Below the pieces are notes generated by a model. The model was not told the DNA's origin and did no database searches. It saw only the letters and a program-made list of their open reading frames with translations. 64,000 bases of DNA. It comes from Glandiceps talaboti. Taxonomy: Eukaryota > Hemichordata > Enteropneusta > Spengelidae. The position numbers and the translations under genes were made by a program. The stretch covers positions 17,584,257 through 17,648,256 of the forward strand of contig NC_135569.1 in NCBI RefSeq assembly GCF_964340395.1. The letters are read 5' to 3'. Below, piece by piece: positions 50,511-62,252 of this stretch; within the stretch, counting starts at the first letter, position 1; every line of letters starts with the position of its first letter.

Positions 50511-51311
50511 TACACCTGACACAATAACCTGTCATAGTCATGACACAATATCTGTGACAGTCTTAGACCTGACACAATAACCTGTCATAGTCCTAACACA
50601 ATATCTGTGACAGTCTTAGACCTGACACAATAACCTGTCGCAGACCTGACATAATACTCTGTGAGTCTAAAACCTGACACAATAACCTGTTGTAGACCTG
50701 ACACAATATCTGTGACAGTCATAGATCTGACAAAATAACCTGTCATAGATCTGACAAAATAACCTGTCATAGACCTGACACAATAACCTGTCATAGACCT
50801 GACAAAATAACCTGTCATAGATCTGACACAATAGCCTGTCATAGAGCTGACACAATAACCTGTCATAGAGCTGACACAATAACCTGTCATAGAGCTGACA
50901 CAATAACCTGTCATAGAGCTGACAAAATAACCTGTCATAGAGCTGACAAAATAACCTGTCATAGATCTGACACAAAATAACCTGTCATAGAGCTGACAAA
51001 ATAACCTGTCATAGAGCTGACACAATAACCTGTCATAGATCTGACACAATAACCTGTCATAGAGCTGACACAATAACCTGTCATAGAGCTGACAAAATAA
51101 CCTGTCATAGATCTGACACAATAACTTGTCAGAGAGCTGACACAATAACCTGTCATAGAGCTGACAAAATAACCTGTCATAGATCTGACAAAATAACCTG
51201 TCATAGATCTGACAAAATAACCTGTCATAGATCTGACAAAATAACCTGTCATAGAGCTGACAAAATAACCTGTCATAGATCTGACAAAATAACCTGTCAT
51301 AGATCTGACAC
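50511..51311. repeat. 24-bp minisatellite, about 33 copies
   Basis: Unit CTGACACAATAACCTGTCAT plus AGAG, with ACAAAAT and AGATC variants; less regular at the low-coordinate end, where CTGTGACAGTCTTAGA units alternate. Minus-strand open frames of up to 247 codons (8-residue period) are repeat artefacts. Confidence 0.96.
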
Positions 51312-51829
51312 AAAATAAGGAATAACATTTTGATACATGTTTTTCTTGATTTAATCTATTCTTTCTCTTATGTTCACTGAAAAGAGTTAATGTTGTTGAG
51401 TCTAGCTGTAGGAGGTAAGTTTAATTAAGCTTTAGATAGCCATTGGGACAAAAAGGTCTGCTAGTAATCTGAATTAGATATATTAGCCATTGGGACATAA
51501 AGGTCTTCTAGTAATCTGAATTAGATATATTAGCCATTGGGACATAAAGGTCTTCTAGTAATCTTCAAGTAGTCATGCTGCTTGCTGCAGGCATAGAACA
51601 TGTATACTTTCAACTCTTATAATTGGTTAAATTAAATGCAATTTGAAATGGCTAGGCAGTGGTATGTTAAAGACAAACTAGATAAGAGTCGGTTTGCTTT
51701 CATTCTAATCTCCTGCTAGTAATCACTTCACATTTATTGTATTGTAATTTGCAGTCATCCAGGGGCACTTCACTTTAATCAAAAGATTGCTTTTAATCTA
51801 TTATGCTGGATTCAATGACTGTCTGTATG

Positions 51830-51831
<2 letters not shown>

Positions 51832-51892
<61 letters not shown>

Positions 51893-51900
51893 TGTCTGTC

Positions 51901-51932
<32 letters not shown>

Positions 51933-51960
51933 TGTGTGTGGGTGGGTGTGCCTGCCTGTC
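51832..51960. repeat. (TG)n with TCTG interruptions
   Basis: Long TG tract with internal TCTGTCTG and CCTGCCTG blocks, start of a 600-bp simple-repeat domain. Confidence 0.97.
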
Positions 51961-52051
51961 TGCCTGTCTGTCTGTGCATACATGTATGTTTGTGGGTGTA
52001 TAAATGTAAATGTATGTGTGTAGGTATATGTGTAGTTGTATGCATGCATGC

Positions 52052-52447
52052 ATGCATGTGTAGTGTGTGTCTGTGTGTGCATGTGTGTGGGTATTTAGGG
52101 TATGAATAGATGCATGCATGTATGTATGTGTGTGTGTCTGTGTGTGCATGTGTGTGGGTATTTAGGGTATGGATAGATGCATGTATGTATGTATGTATGT
52201 ATGTATGTATGTATGTATGTATGTATGTATGTATGTATGTATGTATGTATGTATGTATGTATGTATGTATGTATGTATGTATGTATGTATGTATGTATGT
52301 ATGTGTAGTGTGTGTCTGTGTGTGCATGTGTGTGGGTATTTAGGGTATGGATAGATGCATGCATGTATGTATGTATGTATGTGTAGTGTGTGTCTGTGTG
52401 CATGTGTGTGGGTATTTAGGGTATGGATAGATGCATGCATGTATGTG
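52052..52447. repeat. Compound higher-order repeat with (ATGT)n expansion
   Basis: A unit of GTGTGTCTGTGTGTGCATG, TGTGTGGGTATTTAGGGTAT and (G)ATAGATGCATGCATGTATG occurs about four times (from about 52060, 52130, 52308 and 52385). In the second copy the ATGT tail has grown to about 125 bp (52178-52302); in the others it is 2-5 copies. Confidence 0.95.
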
Positions 52448-52550
52448 TCTATGGAGTGAAAATGATGCATTGACGTTGGTTGGTATCACTTCAAATGCAA
52501 AGAAGACCGTTAAGGTAGACATGATGCAGACATATAGAGAGCTAGGCACA

Positions 52551-52651
52551 CAATACAATACAATACAATACAATACAATACAATACAATACAATACAATA
52601 CAATACAATACAATACAATACAATACAATACAATACAATACAATACAATAC
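52551..52651. repeat. (AATAC)n microsatellite, about 20 copies
   Basis: Perfect CAATA pentamers over 100 bp; the same motif occurs at 32790-32840. Confidence 0.98.
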
Positions 52652-53268
52652 AGTGTATGTTACAATCATAGGCTATATCTGACTACAGAACACCCAGGAT
52701 GTGTTTTTGTAGTGCTGTGGTTCACAGTTTGTTGGTCAATCACTCTATATTTAAGGATGATTTCTAGCTTTTAGCCTAGAGCAGTCTGCCTTTGGTGAAC
52801 CAAGATGGAAACAAAACACCAGCAAACTGTCAGGACGTAAGACTTTCCTTTTAATTATACTACATGTACATCTATTGATGAATTTTCCGAGGCCTTGTAC
52901 TTTGGCATTACATAGGTAGGATGTCCCTTAGAATTTCTTTGAGGATTTGATGCCAGACATAAAATAGTGAAATCTAAAACCTCTATTGATAAAGAGATGA
53001 ATTTCTAAGCTATGCATTTCTTAATTCAAGGCTGATTGCTACATGTTAATTAGCCGTTCAACAATTTCAATGAAATTGGAGACTTTTTTTGGCCTTGCTG
53101 TAACATATCAATCAAGCCACTTTTCCTGTTTGCAAATCACAAAATAAATTCTGTGTTTTCTCCTGGCAAAGTTGGCTTTGAAACCTCCTGGCTAGTCCCT
53201 GCAGGGTTTTTATTCAAAGTTTTAACCTTATAATTAAATCAGTAATTGATAGCAACTGATTGACTTAC

Positions 53269-53330
53269 CCTTAGAAAGGTATCCAAAGAACCATTCTCCA
53301 TGTATTCTATAATTATCACCACTGGTCTTG
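53269..53330 (-). CDS. Eph: Eph receptor exon D: kinase hinge, with isoleucine gatekeeper
   Basis: A 62-nt exon, entered in phase 1 and left in phase 0. It encodes RPVVIIIEYMENGSLDTFLR, the hinge between the kinase lobes. Vertebrate Eph receptors read PVMIVTEYM or PVMIITEFM here, and the threonine is the gatekeeper controlling the back pocket of the ATP site. In this gene the aligned codon is ATA, isoleucine. The following ENGSLD block is normal. The acceptor is ACTGCAG and the donor GGTAAGT. The exon is followed by the 21.6-kb satellite-filled intron. It is too short for simple ORF detection and was found through splice sites and phase. Confidence 0.94.
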
Positions 53331-54225
53331 CTGCAGTTGAAAAGGTAAAGAAAAGTTAAAGGAAAGATGACTACTAGCTGTTAGTTTAATAATGGTTATT
53401 TTAAACACTCTTTACAAGTTGTCAATTAAAGCTTAATTTCAAGTGACCTTCTGTTTTGAATTGAACTAATCAAGTGTAAAAATTGGTCAAGATGGTGAAA
53501 CTGTCTGGAAAATAAACAATATGACTGACACAATCAATCATTTAAGAGATATATATCAGGTTTAGTTCCAATTTTTAACACAAGTACCCTGCAAGTACAC
53601 ATAACATGAAACTTACAAATGCTATTTTTTAAACTGCTGCACCATAGGTCAACTAATAAGCTTGGATGTCTTCTATGGCAACATATTCAAACTAAAATTT
53701 TCAAAGGTACATTCATGACTTTCTTTTCAGCTTGATTTGTTTGTGTTGTAACCATTCAAAACTCTTTAGAAAATTGATCTCACTTTTTAAGTTAATGCCA
53801 AATCAATCATATAATTCCAGGAATATTGTATTTGTACTAAAATTGTCTGAAATTCATATTCTCTCTCTCCTATTGCAAATTTCTTTCAGAAGAACATTAA
53901 CTTTTTTATATATTTCTATTCAACAGTTGTCATGGACTTGAATTTCTCTTCTAAACCATTAGTTCCAGCAGTATCATCAGTCAACTATTGTCATCTATAC
54001 TTTACTTTACTCTTATCACAATCACACACATACTCTCCTTGGAAAGTAGATCCCTAGTGTATATTGATCATATTACTTACAGTGCAGCTAACTGTTGCCA
54101 ATGTTTGCTTTGAACTTGAATGTACATATGAACTTGGGAGATTGAAACACAAAATACTGTTGTCATGTAGACTCCTTAACTTGACAAAAATCAGTTGCTA
54201 ATGGCATAATCAGGGTTTACTTTAT

Positions 54226-54279
<54 letters not shown>

Positions 54280-54445
54280 AACAAACAAACAAACAAACAA
54301 ACATAATAGGAAAGTGAGTGTGATGAGATATATAAGACAATTTAAAGGAAGATTATAAGATGAATACAAAAAAACAGACTTTGAGCAGGCCAGAGGATGG
54401 AAGAGAGTTAATGGTTAGACAAAGCAGTATATTGTATAGACTTAC
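53331..54445 (-). other. Intron C/D of Eph gene
   Basis: A 1115-bp intron of AT-rich sequence with one compound microsatellite, (AC)n followed by (AAAC)n, at 54229-54303. No other feature seen. Confidence 0.75.
54229..54303. repeat. (AC)n(AAAC)n microsatellite
   Basis: About 22 AC pairs followed by about 7 AAAC units, 140 bp from exon C. Confidence 0.97.
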
Positions 54446-54631
54446 ATTTCGTAACAACTCCTTCTAGTCTGATTACATTTGGATCGTCAAACTGTCCCAT
54501 AATGGATGCTTCTGTCAGGAAGTCATTTTTATCTTTAACATTGGCTCCTGGTTTCAATGTCTTGATAGCAACTGTTCTAGCTTCTTTTCTAGGAACTCTT
54601 AACTGACCTTTACACACATCTCCAAATTCAC
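54446..54631 (-). CDS. Eph: Eph receptor exon C: kinase N-lobe (glycine loop, catalytic lysine, helix C)
   Basis: A 186-nt exon, phase 1 at both ends. It begins GEFGDVCKG (rest of the glycine-rich ATP loop), then VAIKTLKPG with the ATP-anchoring lysine, [11 protein letters not shown] with the helix C glutamate that pairs with that lysine, and [12 protein letters not shown] (strands 4 and 5). All key N-lobe residues are intact, so this is not a pseudokinase by these criteria. The acceptor is CTTACAG and the donor TGTAAGT. Spacing of the conserved blocks matches the Eph family closely. Confidence 0.97.
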
Positions 54632-54737
54632 CTGTAAGTATGAAATGGGATATTAATGATGTCAGGGTAATGACGTATTATGAACAGACACACAGAGAGT
54701 ACATCGCATTCATGTACAGAGCCAATTGTAAACGCTT

Positions 54738-54753
54738 GGGGGGGGGGGGGGGG
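54738..54753 (+). repeat. G16 homopolymer
   Basis: Sixteen G on the plus strand, about 107 bp upstream of the acceptor of exon C in transcript sense, where the transcript would carry C16. Confidence 0.95.
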
Positions 54754-56810
54754 TTGCTAATATAAGTTCAGATGAAATTATAGTAACCACTCTGACCCAT
54801 GTCGAATTTGTAGATAACAGGAAGTAGATTGGTAGATATTAAATTTTTAATAAATAATTATTTTATGCCGTAACTATTCCAATCATACTTTTACCTAGTA
54901 GTATACAACAATTGCTATACATAAGTTATAACTTGCCCACTATCAATGAATGATTTGTACTCATAAACTTACAAGTATTTTAATTTATTCTTGTTTTGTT
55001 ACGTTTCTGACTCGGTAGTCGAGCACAAACATATTTTAACGGGGGGTTATTCCATGTTCATTGCTTGCTGTTTGGCCTGACTGTCATAGTTCTTTGCTGT
55101 CCTACTTCTCTATGATCTAGCAACTTTGCAAGCCCCTGTAAGCACTCCAATGAATCTCTGTTCTGGCGGTTTTCAGAGTACAGAGTACGTTAGAAACCAT
55201 GTTGGCATCCAGACTATTAAAGCCCTGCACTATGTGTATGGTACAGTAATGCATTCCACAAGTTAGGTTCCCTGACATGAACGACACTGTCAACTTTTAA
55301 CTTGACAGAGACACAATTGCAAAAGTGTTTGATACAAATGTTATGTGGCTGAGAGACCTGTAAACTCAGTATACACTTAGAGATTTGTTTATTCTTGAAC
55401 AATGCCTGTGAACCATGTAGTCATCTCAGAGCATAGAGTGAAAACACACAATCTTAGGGATGATCACACAATGTATCACAAGCTAAATAAGCAAACTTTG
55501 TTCATTTAGGGGGAGGGGTCTGGCGTCAATGAAATTGCTGAACTTCATTTTCACACTTCTAACCAACTTTCAACAGAAAACTTCCACTCCTTCGATGATA
55601 ATTTCTAATACAGCTTCTGTATTTACTACTGAGATGTTGATAAGTTGATAAAAATGTGCTTCAAATGTGAGATATGGTGCTGGGTTTCTGGTAGTATTTA
55701 ATGTGTTTACCATCATGTTTTTACATTACATAGATCAAAGTGGTGTGACTGCTACAGTTCTCATCATAGTTTACATAATATTTTAATGTTAGATGCCGCA
55801 CTTTGAGTATTCATTTGGGGGAGGAGGGAGAGGAGGGAGAGGTTTTGATCTCAACAAACGATGTTCATCTGTTGAGCTTGTGCTACATTATGCAATCATC
55901 CCTTATCAGATCTAGATATGACAAATTATTTTCCTTTGATGGACGAGACCAAGACATTGGCAATTTATACTCCCAGCATGCATCTTTTACTGCCTGCGTC
56001 ATTTTATACTCCCAGCATGCATCTTTTACTGCCTGCGTCATTTCTCTTAACTAACTGCTTCAGGGACGAAAAAAAACAACAGATGACAAATCTATCCTTT
56101 GGATATTCTTCAACTACTTCCCTAAATGACTTCCTTATATATTTATCAAAATTAATCTTTTTAGTTCCTGGAGGGAATGTTTTTCTTTGTGTATGTCCCT
56201 AGTGGGATGGAAAAACTGATAAAAAATATACATCATTCTTACTAATCTCTGTAGTTGTTTCTCAGGAAATCTCTCTTTACACTAACAGAAAATTAAAAGA
56301 AACTGTCTTGTTTATCTCACTGGATTATTTATAACTTTTGCACTAATAATAACACATAAAACTACACATACCCTATACATAGGTAAATTAAAATTTGTAA
56401 CTTCATTAATAGCAAAATGCACAAACAAATGAACATTTTTGTTTTTTCATTATTTTTTCCTCACACTCCTGATGGGAAATGTATGAAAATATCTTGACTG
56501 TCCATGTCCATATATGAAAGAGGTTTCAAACTAAAAAGACAAAACAGATGAGATGAAATGAGTTTGAAATTCTTTTCAGACACTTACTGTATCTAGGGAG
56601 TGTAGAAAGACTGTTCACCATTCAACGGAGTAGACTTTGACAAATGCATGTAATATAACACTTAGAGAGGAATAGATGGTTTTGACTATTCCATACACAT
56701 CCCTGTGGACGTCCCATTCATGTTTAGAATGGCTATGGGTTGACATGCTTTATATCAAACTATATAAAGGCCACAAAAACATCCATCTAATACTAAGACA
56801 TAGTTGAATT

Positions 56811-57140
56811 ACCCTGGGAAAGGAGTTCTGTACAGATTTAAGGTAATAGGAATAGTGGTTACAACACCCTGGGAAAGGAGTTCTGTACAGATTTAAGGTA
56901 ATAGGAATAGTGGTTACAACACCCTGGGAAAGGAGTTCTGTACAGATTTAAGGTAACAGGAATAGTGGTTACAACACCCTGGGAAAGGAGTTCTGTACAG
57001 ATTTAAGGTAACAGGAATAGTGGTTACAACACCCTGGGAAAGGAGTTCTGTACAGATTTAAGGTAATAGGAATAGTGGTTACAACACCCTGGGAAAGGAG
57101 TTCTGTACAGATTTAAGGTAATAGGAATAGTGGTTACAAC
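56811..57140. repeat. 55-bp tandem repeat, 6 copies
   Basis: Unit ACCCTGGGAAAGGAGTTCTG, TACAGATTTAAGGTAATAGG, AATAGTGGTTACAAC, nearly identical in all copies (TAATAGG/TAACAGG), so probably recent. Not related in sequence to the 55-bp array at 17863. Confidence 0.97.
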
Positions 57141-57839
57141 AGCCAAACAAAGGTCTAATGTGTATAATTATCAAATCCTGATAAGCAATAGGATTTTATT
57201 GCATGTACACTTGTTACAAATCTTAAATAAATGAATAAATTGATTAAGATATTACAATGCAGAGTGGTGATTATAGTTGGGAGTTTTCAATGAGACAAAA
57301 CAAATATTGGAGAAGTTATGGACTCTGCTCAGTAGTCTAGTGTATGTTCCATATACTATGTGCATTCTCCACATGCTATCATACTCCGGTCGTCATATAG
57401 GCGACATAACATCGCCCTGCATTGCAATATTATAACAGTAGGCCTGTTGGCATGATTATCATAACATTGTAATGAGTATCGAGGCATCACTGTACCCCTA
57501 GAAATTGTTACACTATTTGAAAGTTCGACACACAGTACGCGATATGGATCACTGATGACTCTGACTGATGACATAGCACAGGTGAATTTCCTGGTAGTGG
57601 AAGTGCTGTTTGACATTTATGTTGTCGATAATTGATTTTTTTACATGTTCTAAAAAGAATAACTACTTTTCTATGTTTGTTGGTACAGTAACATTCCTAA
57701 AAGCATCCAGTTGAATTGAGAAATTGCGATATTCGGCAACATGTCGACAAAACATTTGTCCAAAGACCAACATTGGTGGAGGGTCTATGATAAGTTCTTT
57801 ACCGCACTGGTTATCTCATGAGATAGTTTGCATCTGATA

Positions 57840-57843
57840 CTAT

Positions 57844-57886
<43 letters not shown>

Positions 57887-57890
57887 TTCA
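57840..57890. repeat. (TTTA)n microsatellite
   Basis: About 12 perfect units immediately upstream of a family D repeat. Confidence 0.97.
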
Positions 57891-57929
57891 GGTAATACTA
57901 TAGGTGGCAGACACTTGAATGTATTACAG

Positions 57930-58160
57930 CTTTTGAGTTATGCAGTAAATATTGATTTTTAACAACAAATATGGCCACCATTCAGTCAAATTTGCATATG
58001 TCAGAAAACAAATTGACATGCATATGTCCCACATGATATGTCACCTCTGTGTTAGGTTTGAAAGAAATCGGGTAATGCATTGTTTGTCTGAGGAATGACA
58101 TATTATAGATGGACACCATTGTAATAGCATGCGGGGGGGGGGGGGGGGGGGGGAGGGGAG
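57930..58160 (+). mobile_element. Family D repeat ending in a G21 run
   Basis: Core has GCAGTAAATATTGATTTTTA, AAATATGGCCACCATT, ACATGCATATGTCCCACATG and TAGGTTTGAAAGAAAT, closely matching 36674-36945. Instead of the GGAC tail it continues GGACACCATTGTAATAGC and a G21 run (58133-58153). Confidence 0.5.
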
Positions 58161-58508
58161 GGGGATACCAATTTGTCACCCATATGGTCACTTCAAGGGA
58201 ATCACAGAGAGTTTATATTGTCAGATGGTGTAGTTTTGGATAGTGGATGGTCTGAAGAAATCCAAGGCTTCATCTTCAAATTCATTTTGATCTATTACAT
58301 CGCATTCTCTGACTGCGTCTTTCATATTTAAATTATATTGCCACAAAATTGATGACAAGAATCCCCCACATCAACTTTATTAAACATACTGTAAGAAAAC
58401 ACTGTATACAAATCAACACTATTATTAATCCAAACCATCCAATCAGACAGCATCATGTATTCTCAACCAATAGCAATTCATTTAACTACAGCCAATCAGA
58501 TTGCTTAC

Positions 58509-58643
58509 CTCCACCAATGACTTCTTCAATCTTGATATGACTTGCACTGATTTCCTTAGCAAATTCTTTGACTGCTTGGTTTAGATCTTCATATGTATGT
58601 GGATCAATATATGTCTTAGCTTTACTACTAGGTGGTAAAAGGA
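58509..58643 (-). CDS. Eph: Eph receptor exon B: juxtamembrane regulatory segment and start of kinase domain
   Basis: A 135-nt exon, phase 1 at both ends. It encodes the Eph juxtamembrane signature: [16 protein letters not shown], then EFAKEI and [10 protein letters not shown]. Both conserved tyrosines (YIDP and TYED) are present. In characterised Eph receptors, unphosphorylated juxtamembrane tyrosines hold the kinase inactive, and once phosphorylated they recruit SH2 proteins. The residue after the second YED is leucine where most Eph receptors have proline. The exon ends inside the glycine-rich loop, which exon C completes as GGGEFGDVC. The acceptor is TTTTTGCAG and the donor GGTAAGC. Confidence 0.96.
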
Positions 58644-60374
58644 CTGCAAAAAGAAGACAATTATGTTCATTTCAGCTACATTTCTTTATCACATAATACA
58701 TGTACACTTTATTGTCTAAACTTGTAACTTCTTTAACATGTCATATCAAAATTACTTCTTTATTCATCAAACACAATTTCACAACAAGAAAGTGGGTATG
58801 ATTACCATTATGAAATTAATCAGCCAAACATAAAATTACACAAATGAAGACTGCACAAAAGATTGAGAACTCAAAATTAATTTCCTCTCTCTTCAAAACT
58901 TTTGTCTATTCAAAACATAGTTTATCACTTCTCTATTTCCTGGTACTTATAAAATCTAGTGTATTGTTTTGTTGATGTTGTCTTGGGATTGTACTTCAAT
59001 ACAAATGTCAGAAACTAGTGTTTTAACTTGTGTTGTGCACTGCAGTGTTGTTGTAACAAAACATTTTTGTGGGGTGGTTGTGCTGCAGTGGTGGTAGTTG
59101 TGCTGCAGTGGTAGTAGTAGGTGCATAAAGCAATCAAAATATTAGTCGTGCCAAGATCAACTCTCTGTGACATAGGTAACATGTGGCATCATGCAACAGT
59201 ATTGTATATTGAGTTCACTTAATCAAAAATAGATGAGTCCATGTAACCCTGTCATGTATTCATAGTGTTACCTTTGCATGTTTTGGGTTGCTTGTCACTA
59301 CTATCTTTGTACATAAGTATTCATATGATAGAAAATATGTTAATCCTTATATAGTCCTAAGCTTGTATCTTGAGATTCATTGTTGTTAATAAACTGATTA
59401 AAGATAAGTGTTTAGTCCAGAGACTGAATTAAAATTGTCAATGGCTTTCAAATGTATCAGTAGTAATTATCTGCCAATAACATTGAAAATGATTGTGAGG
59501 TTTGAAGACCATGATGTGTCTCATGTTTTAGCAGAGTACCTGACAAATGATTGCACTATGTATGGAAATCAAACTTCTTCTCCTCTCAATAAACACAATG
59601 GGAAGTCAATAAACATGCTTTTTGTGACTCACAGTGAATTTAGTGAAAACTGATTTACATGACAAATTGTATGATATGAATTTTCTCAACTATTAGGAAA
59701 ATATGAAAATGACATTGAGAACTTTTCAAAACTTTAGGAATTAAGTTGATTTTTTACAACAAACTTCTTTACAAAGTTCGTCAAGTTGTCAAAATTTTAG
59801 ATTCCAAATCTTTTGCAAATTTACTGCAAAAAAGTAATTAACTGGCTTTTGATAATATTTTGACTTATTTTAAAATAAATGGTAAGAAAACCGGTACACA
59901 TTTGTTAAAATGAACCTTATACAGTCGCTATAGTATCTAAAGATATAAATTTGGTGAACAATCATCAATACAGATTTTAGCTCAAATGTAAATGATATCA
60001 AAACACTTCAAAACACATGGAATAATTTTTATCAAGAATTTAGAAGTGAAATATTGCATTATAATGAATTAATGAAATTGTACAAGAGAAAGTACTAAAT
60101 TAGTAATAATTAATTCTTGTACCACAACAAGAGTTCTAATTACTTATGAGTAACATTTCTCCATTTCAGGTAAGGCCAACAACGGAGAGTTTGACAAAGC
60201 CTGTCAAATGTTTCTCATTTAGAACCCTTGGTTGTGATACAAGAATAAATTCTTATAGTATGTTTCACCAACCTCATGAATGTAAAGCAATAAATTAGTA
60301 TTTCACAAACACCATGTAATTTTACAGATGTTTTTCCAAAACTATATACATCTGGTCTTGCAATTTATTTTCTG

Positions 60375-60475
60375 AATTCCACTTACAGATGAAAAACTGC
60401 TATCCCAGAATTCCGCTTACAGATGGAAAACTGCGATCCCAGAATTCCACTTACAGATGGAAAACTGCGATCCCA
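60375..60475. repeat. About 33-bp tandem repeat, 3 copies
   Basis: Unit ATTCCACTTACAGATGGAAA plus ACTGCGATCCCAGA, nearly identical copies. Confidence 0.9.
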
Positions 60476-61622
60476 GACTTTTAAAAGATCATGAACCCCA
60501 ATTTACATCAATCACTGCCGGCTCAGTTGGTCTAATATCAGTTTTTCATTACCCTTTACAAGGACAGCTGGAAGGGGAATGATTGACAGGCTGAGGTCAA
60601 AGGTGAATGAATACACCCAAAACATGCCTTGTTGAGTAGTAAGAAGGCTGGCCACACACACTTCACAACATAGTTGCACATTCATTGCTAATGGTTTCAT
60701 TGCAATAACAATTTGCACTTGATTTCACAACATACTATATCTGTCTGGAAAAGAACATTCCAGGCACAGCATTCATGTTTTCCATGTGTTTCTGTTTGGA
60801 ATGTTACTTTTCAATCAAGACAGAGGAATTTGTAAACATAACATTTTTTATCCCACAAAAGACTTACCTATTGGTACTGGGTTTTTTTTTTGAAATAAAT
60901 GAAGAAATGTATAGAAATTTACTTTTATAATTTGATCTTAATTGTAGCAATGTTGCTGAGGTTCTGAAAATGTAATACCATCATTTTATCCTTACACCCT
61001 GACCAAAAGTGGTATCACCCAAAGTGTTTGATGTGAGTATGTCTAGTAGTAGTGGTATCACCCAAAGTGTTTGATGTGAGTATGTCTAGTAGTAGTGGTA
61101 TAGAGTTCATAATGTCACAGATAAAATGACAAGTATGTCATCAGAAGTCACACAGCTGTTAATTGAAATGTATCAGGTGATTAGGAATATTTAGATACTG
61201 ACAGACAGTAGCTAGCAGACATGCATACCATACTTTCCACCATCTTTATAGTCATCAGAAATTCCAGTCAGCATATATTATATAAGTATTTGTAATATTT
61301 GCCTGTCAACACTTTTTACTTTGCATTCCATGACTGCAATTGTACATTAATCTCTGACCCAACTCTAATTATCCAAAACTTGACCTTCAACTTTGACCCA
61401 AATGTACGCACCCATTACATAAACCAACTTTTAACCTTTGACATAACTACAAATATTCAAATAATGACCTTGGACATGAATGTAAGCATCCATCAAAAAC
61501 TTTTAACCTTTGACCCAACTGTAATTATTCAAATAAGGACCTTAAATTGCTGACTCAAGTTTACCACCTTGCAAGAAGCTAATAAATGTTGACTTCATCT
61601 TTGACATTATTACCTGCAGCTA

Positions 61623-62252
61623 CTGGGGCGTGTTCGGTTGCCAAAACGTTTTGTCATTGTTTGGCCAGGGCGCCCTGTTTCGAACCGTATAATGCATGTT
61701 GCGCGTGAAAAACAAAAGATGGTGGCACATCAAACAGAAGATTGTCGCATTTTGTGTACATTCAGCACTCATCATTGAAAAGACGATGCACATAGTTAAA
61801 TCACACCTTTGCAATACTGTCAAGATGCTAGAATGCCTAAAAAAGGCCTGTTATTTATGCATACACTATTTTTACACTAACGAAGTGATCTTTGATCTGT
61901 GACCTGACCCCAAGTTTATCTTGCATCGCTTAATGTATGTCAAATCGATCATACCATTATGCCGATGGGTATTCGTATTTCTAAATACCGTTGCCAATTG
62001 TAAATAACCAATTCCATGAACTTTTTTGCAGTGCTGAATCAAAACTAATGTGCACTAAGTAATCCTACACAAAAACTCAAGTTCGGCGATGAAGTGAGAA
62101 TTCGTGGCCGCCATCTTGGCTTTTGGCGAGTCACCTCACTCTGCCACCTTCCTTCGTCCCGGGTCGCCCGCGAAAAACTATGACAATTAGTCGTTTGGGA
62201 ACAAAGCGTTTTGAAATGTCCACGGGCGTTTTGTCTACCGAACGTGCCCCTG
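61623..62252. mobile_element. Candidate second hAT-like element (630 bp) with imperfect TIRs
   Basis: Left end CTGGGGCGTGTTCGGTTGCC continuing AAAACG; the inverted right end reads CAGGGGCACGTTCGGTAGAC then AAAACG: about 20 of 25 positions match. Flanks (TGCAGCTA and ATTTCAAC) show no target duplication. The interior is GC-richer than the intron and carries GCCGCCATCTTGGC at 62107-62120, a YY1-like site that on the minus strand reads as ATGGCGGCC. No transposase recognised. Confidence 0.5.

Larger units (their letters stand above)
31633..53268 (-). other. Intron D/E of Eph gene, the satellite-filled giant intron
   Basis: A 21636-bp intron between exons whose codons join in phase 0. Eight minisatellite arrays occupy about half of it, listed separately. 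It also holds a foldback element, a long tandem-core element (32860-34458), family B and D repeats, a hAT-like element and large TG/ATGT/AATAC microsatellites. Stretches without named features (34460-35640, 41560-42220, 45010-45400, 47570-47800, 49940-50500, 51320-51820, 52660-53260) are AT-rich and show only small duplications, such as a three-copy unit at 51430-51565. Confidence 0.75.
54632..58508 (-). other. Intron B/C of Eph gene
   Basis: A 3877-bp intron. Contents: G16 run at 54738-54753, a 39-40-bp direct duplication near 55966-56042 (TATACTCCCAGCATGCATC), the 55-bp six-copy array at 56811-57140, (TTTA)n at 57840-57890 and a microsatellite-tailed family D repeat with a G21 run at 57930-58160. 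The interval 57356-57616 is less AT-rich than its surroundings and open on the minus strand for 86 codons, but I recognise no protein. Confidence 0.7.

Noticed and set aside
50585-51328. 247-codon minus-strand frame (CQIYDRLF-type period)
   Set aside because: Shadow of the 24-bp array; the period switches frame midway where unit length changes.
51793-52682. Numerous frames in TG, ATGT and AATAC microsatellites
   Set aside because: Simple-sequence translation only.
57356-57616. 86-codon minus-strand frame in a less AT-rich patch
   Set aside because: No recognisable domain, and not phase-compatible with a needed Eph exon, as exons B and C already join without a gap.
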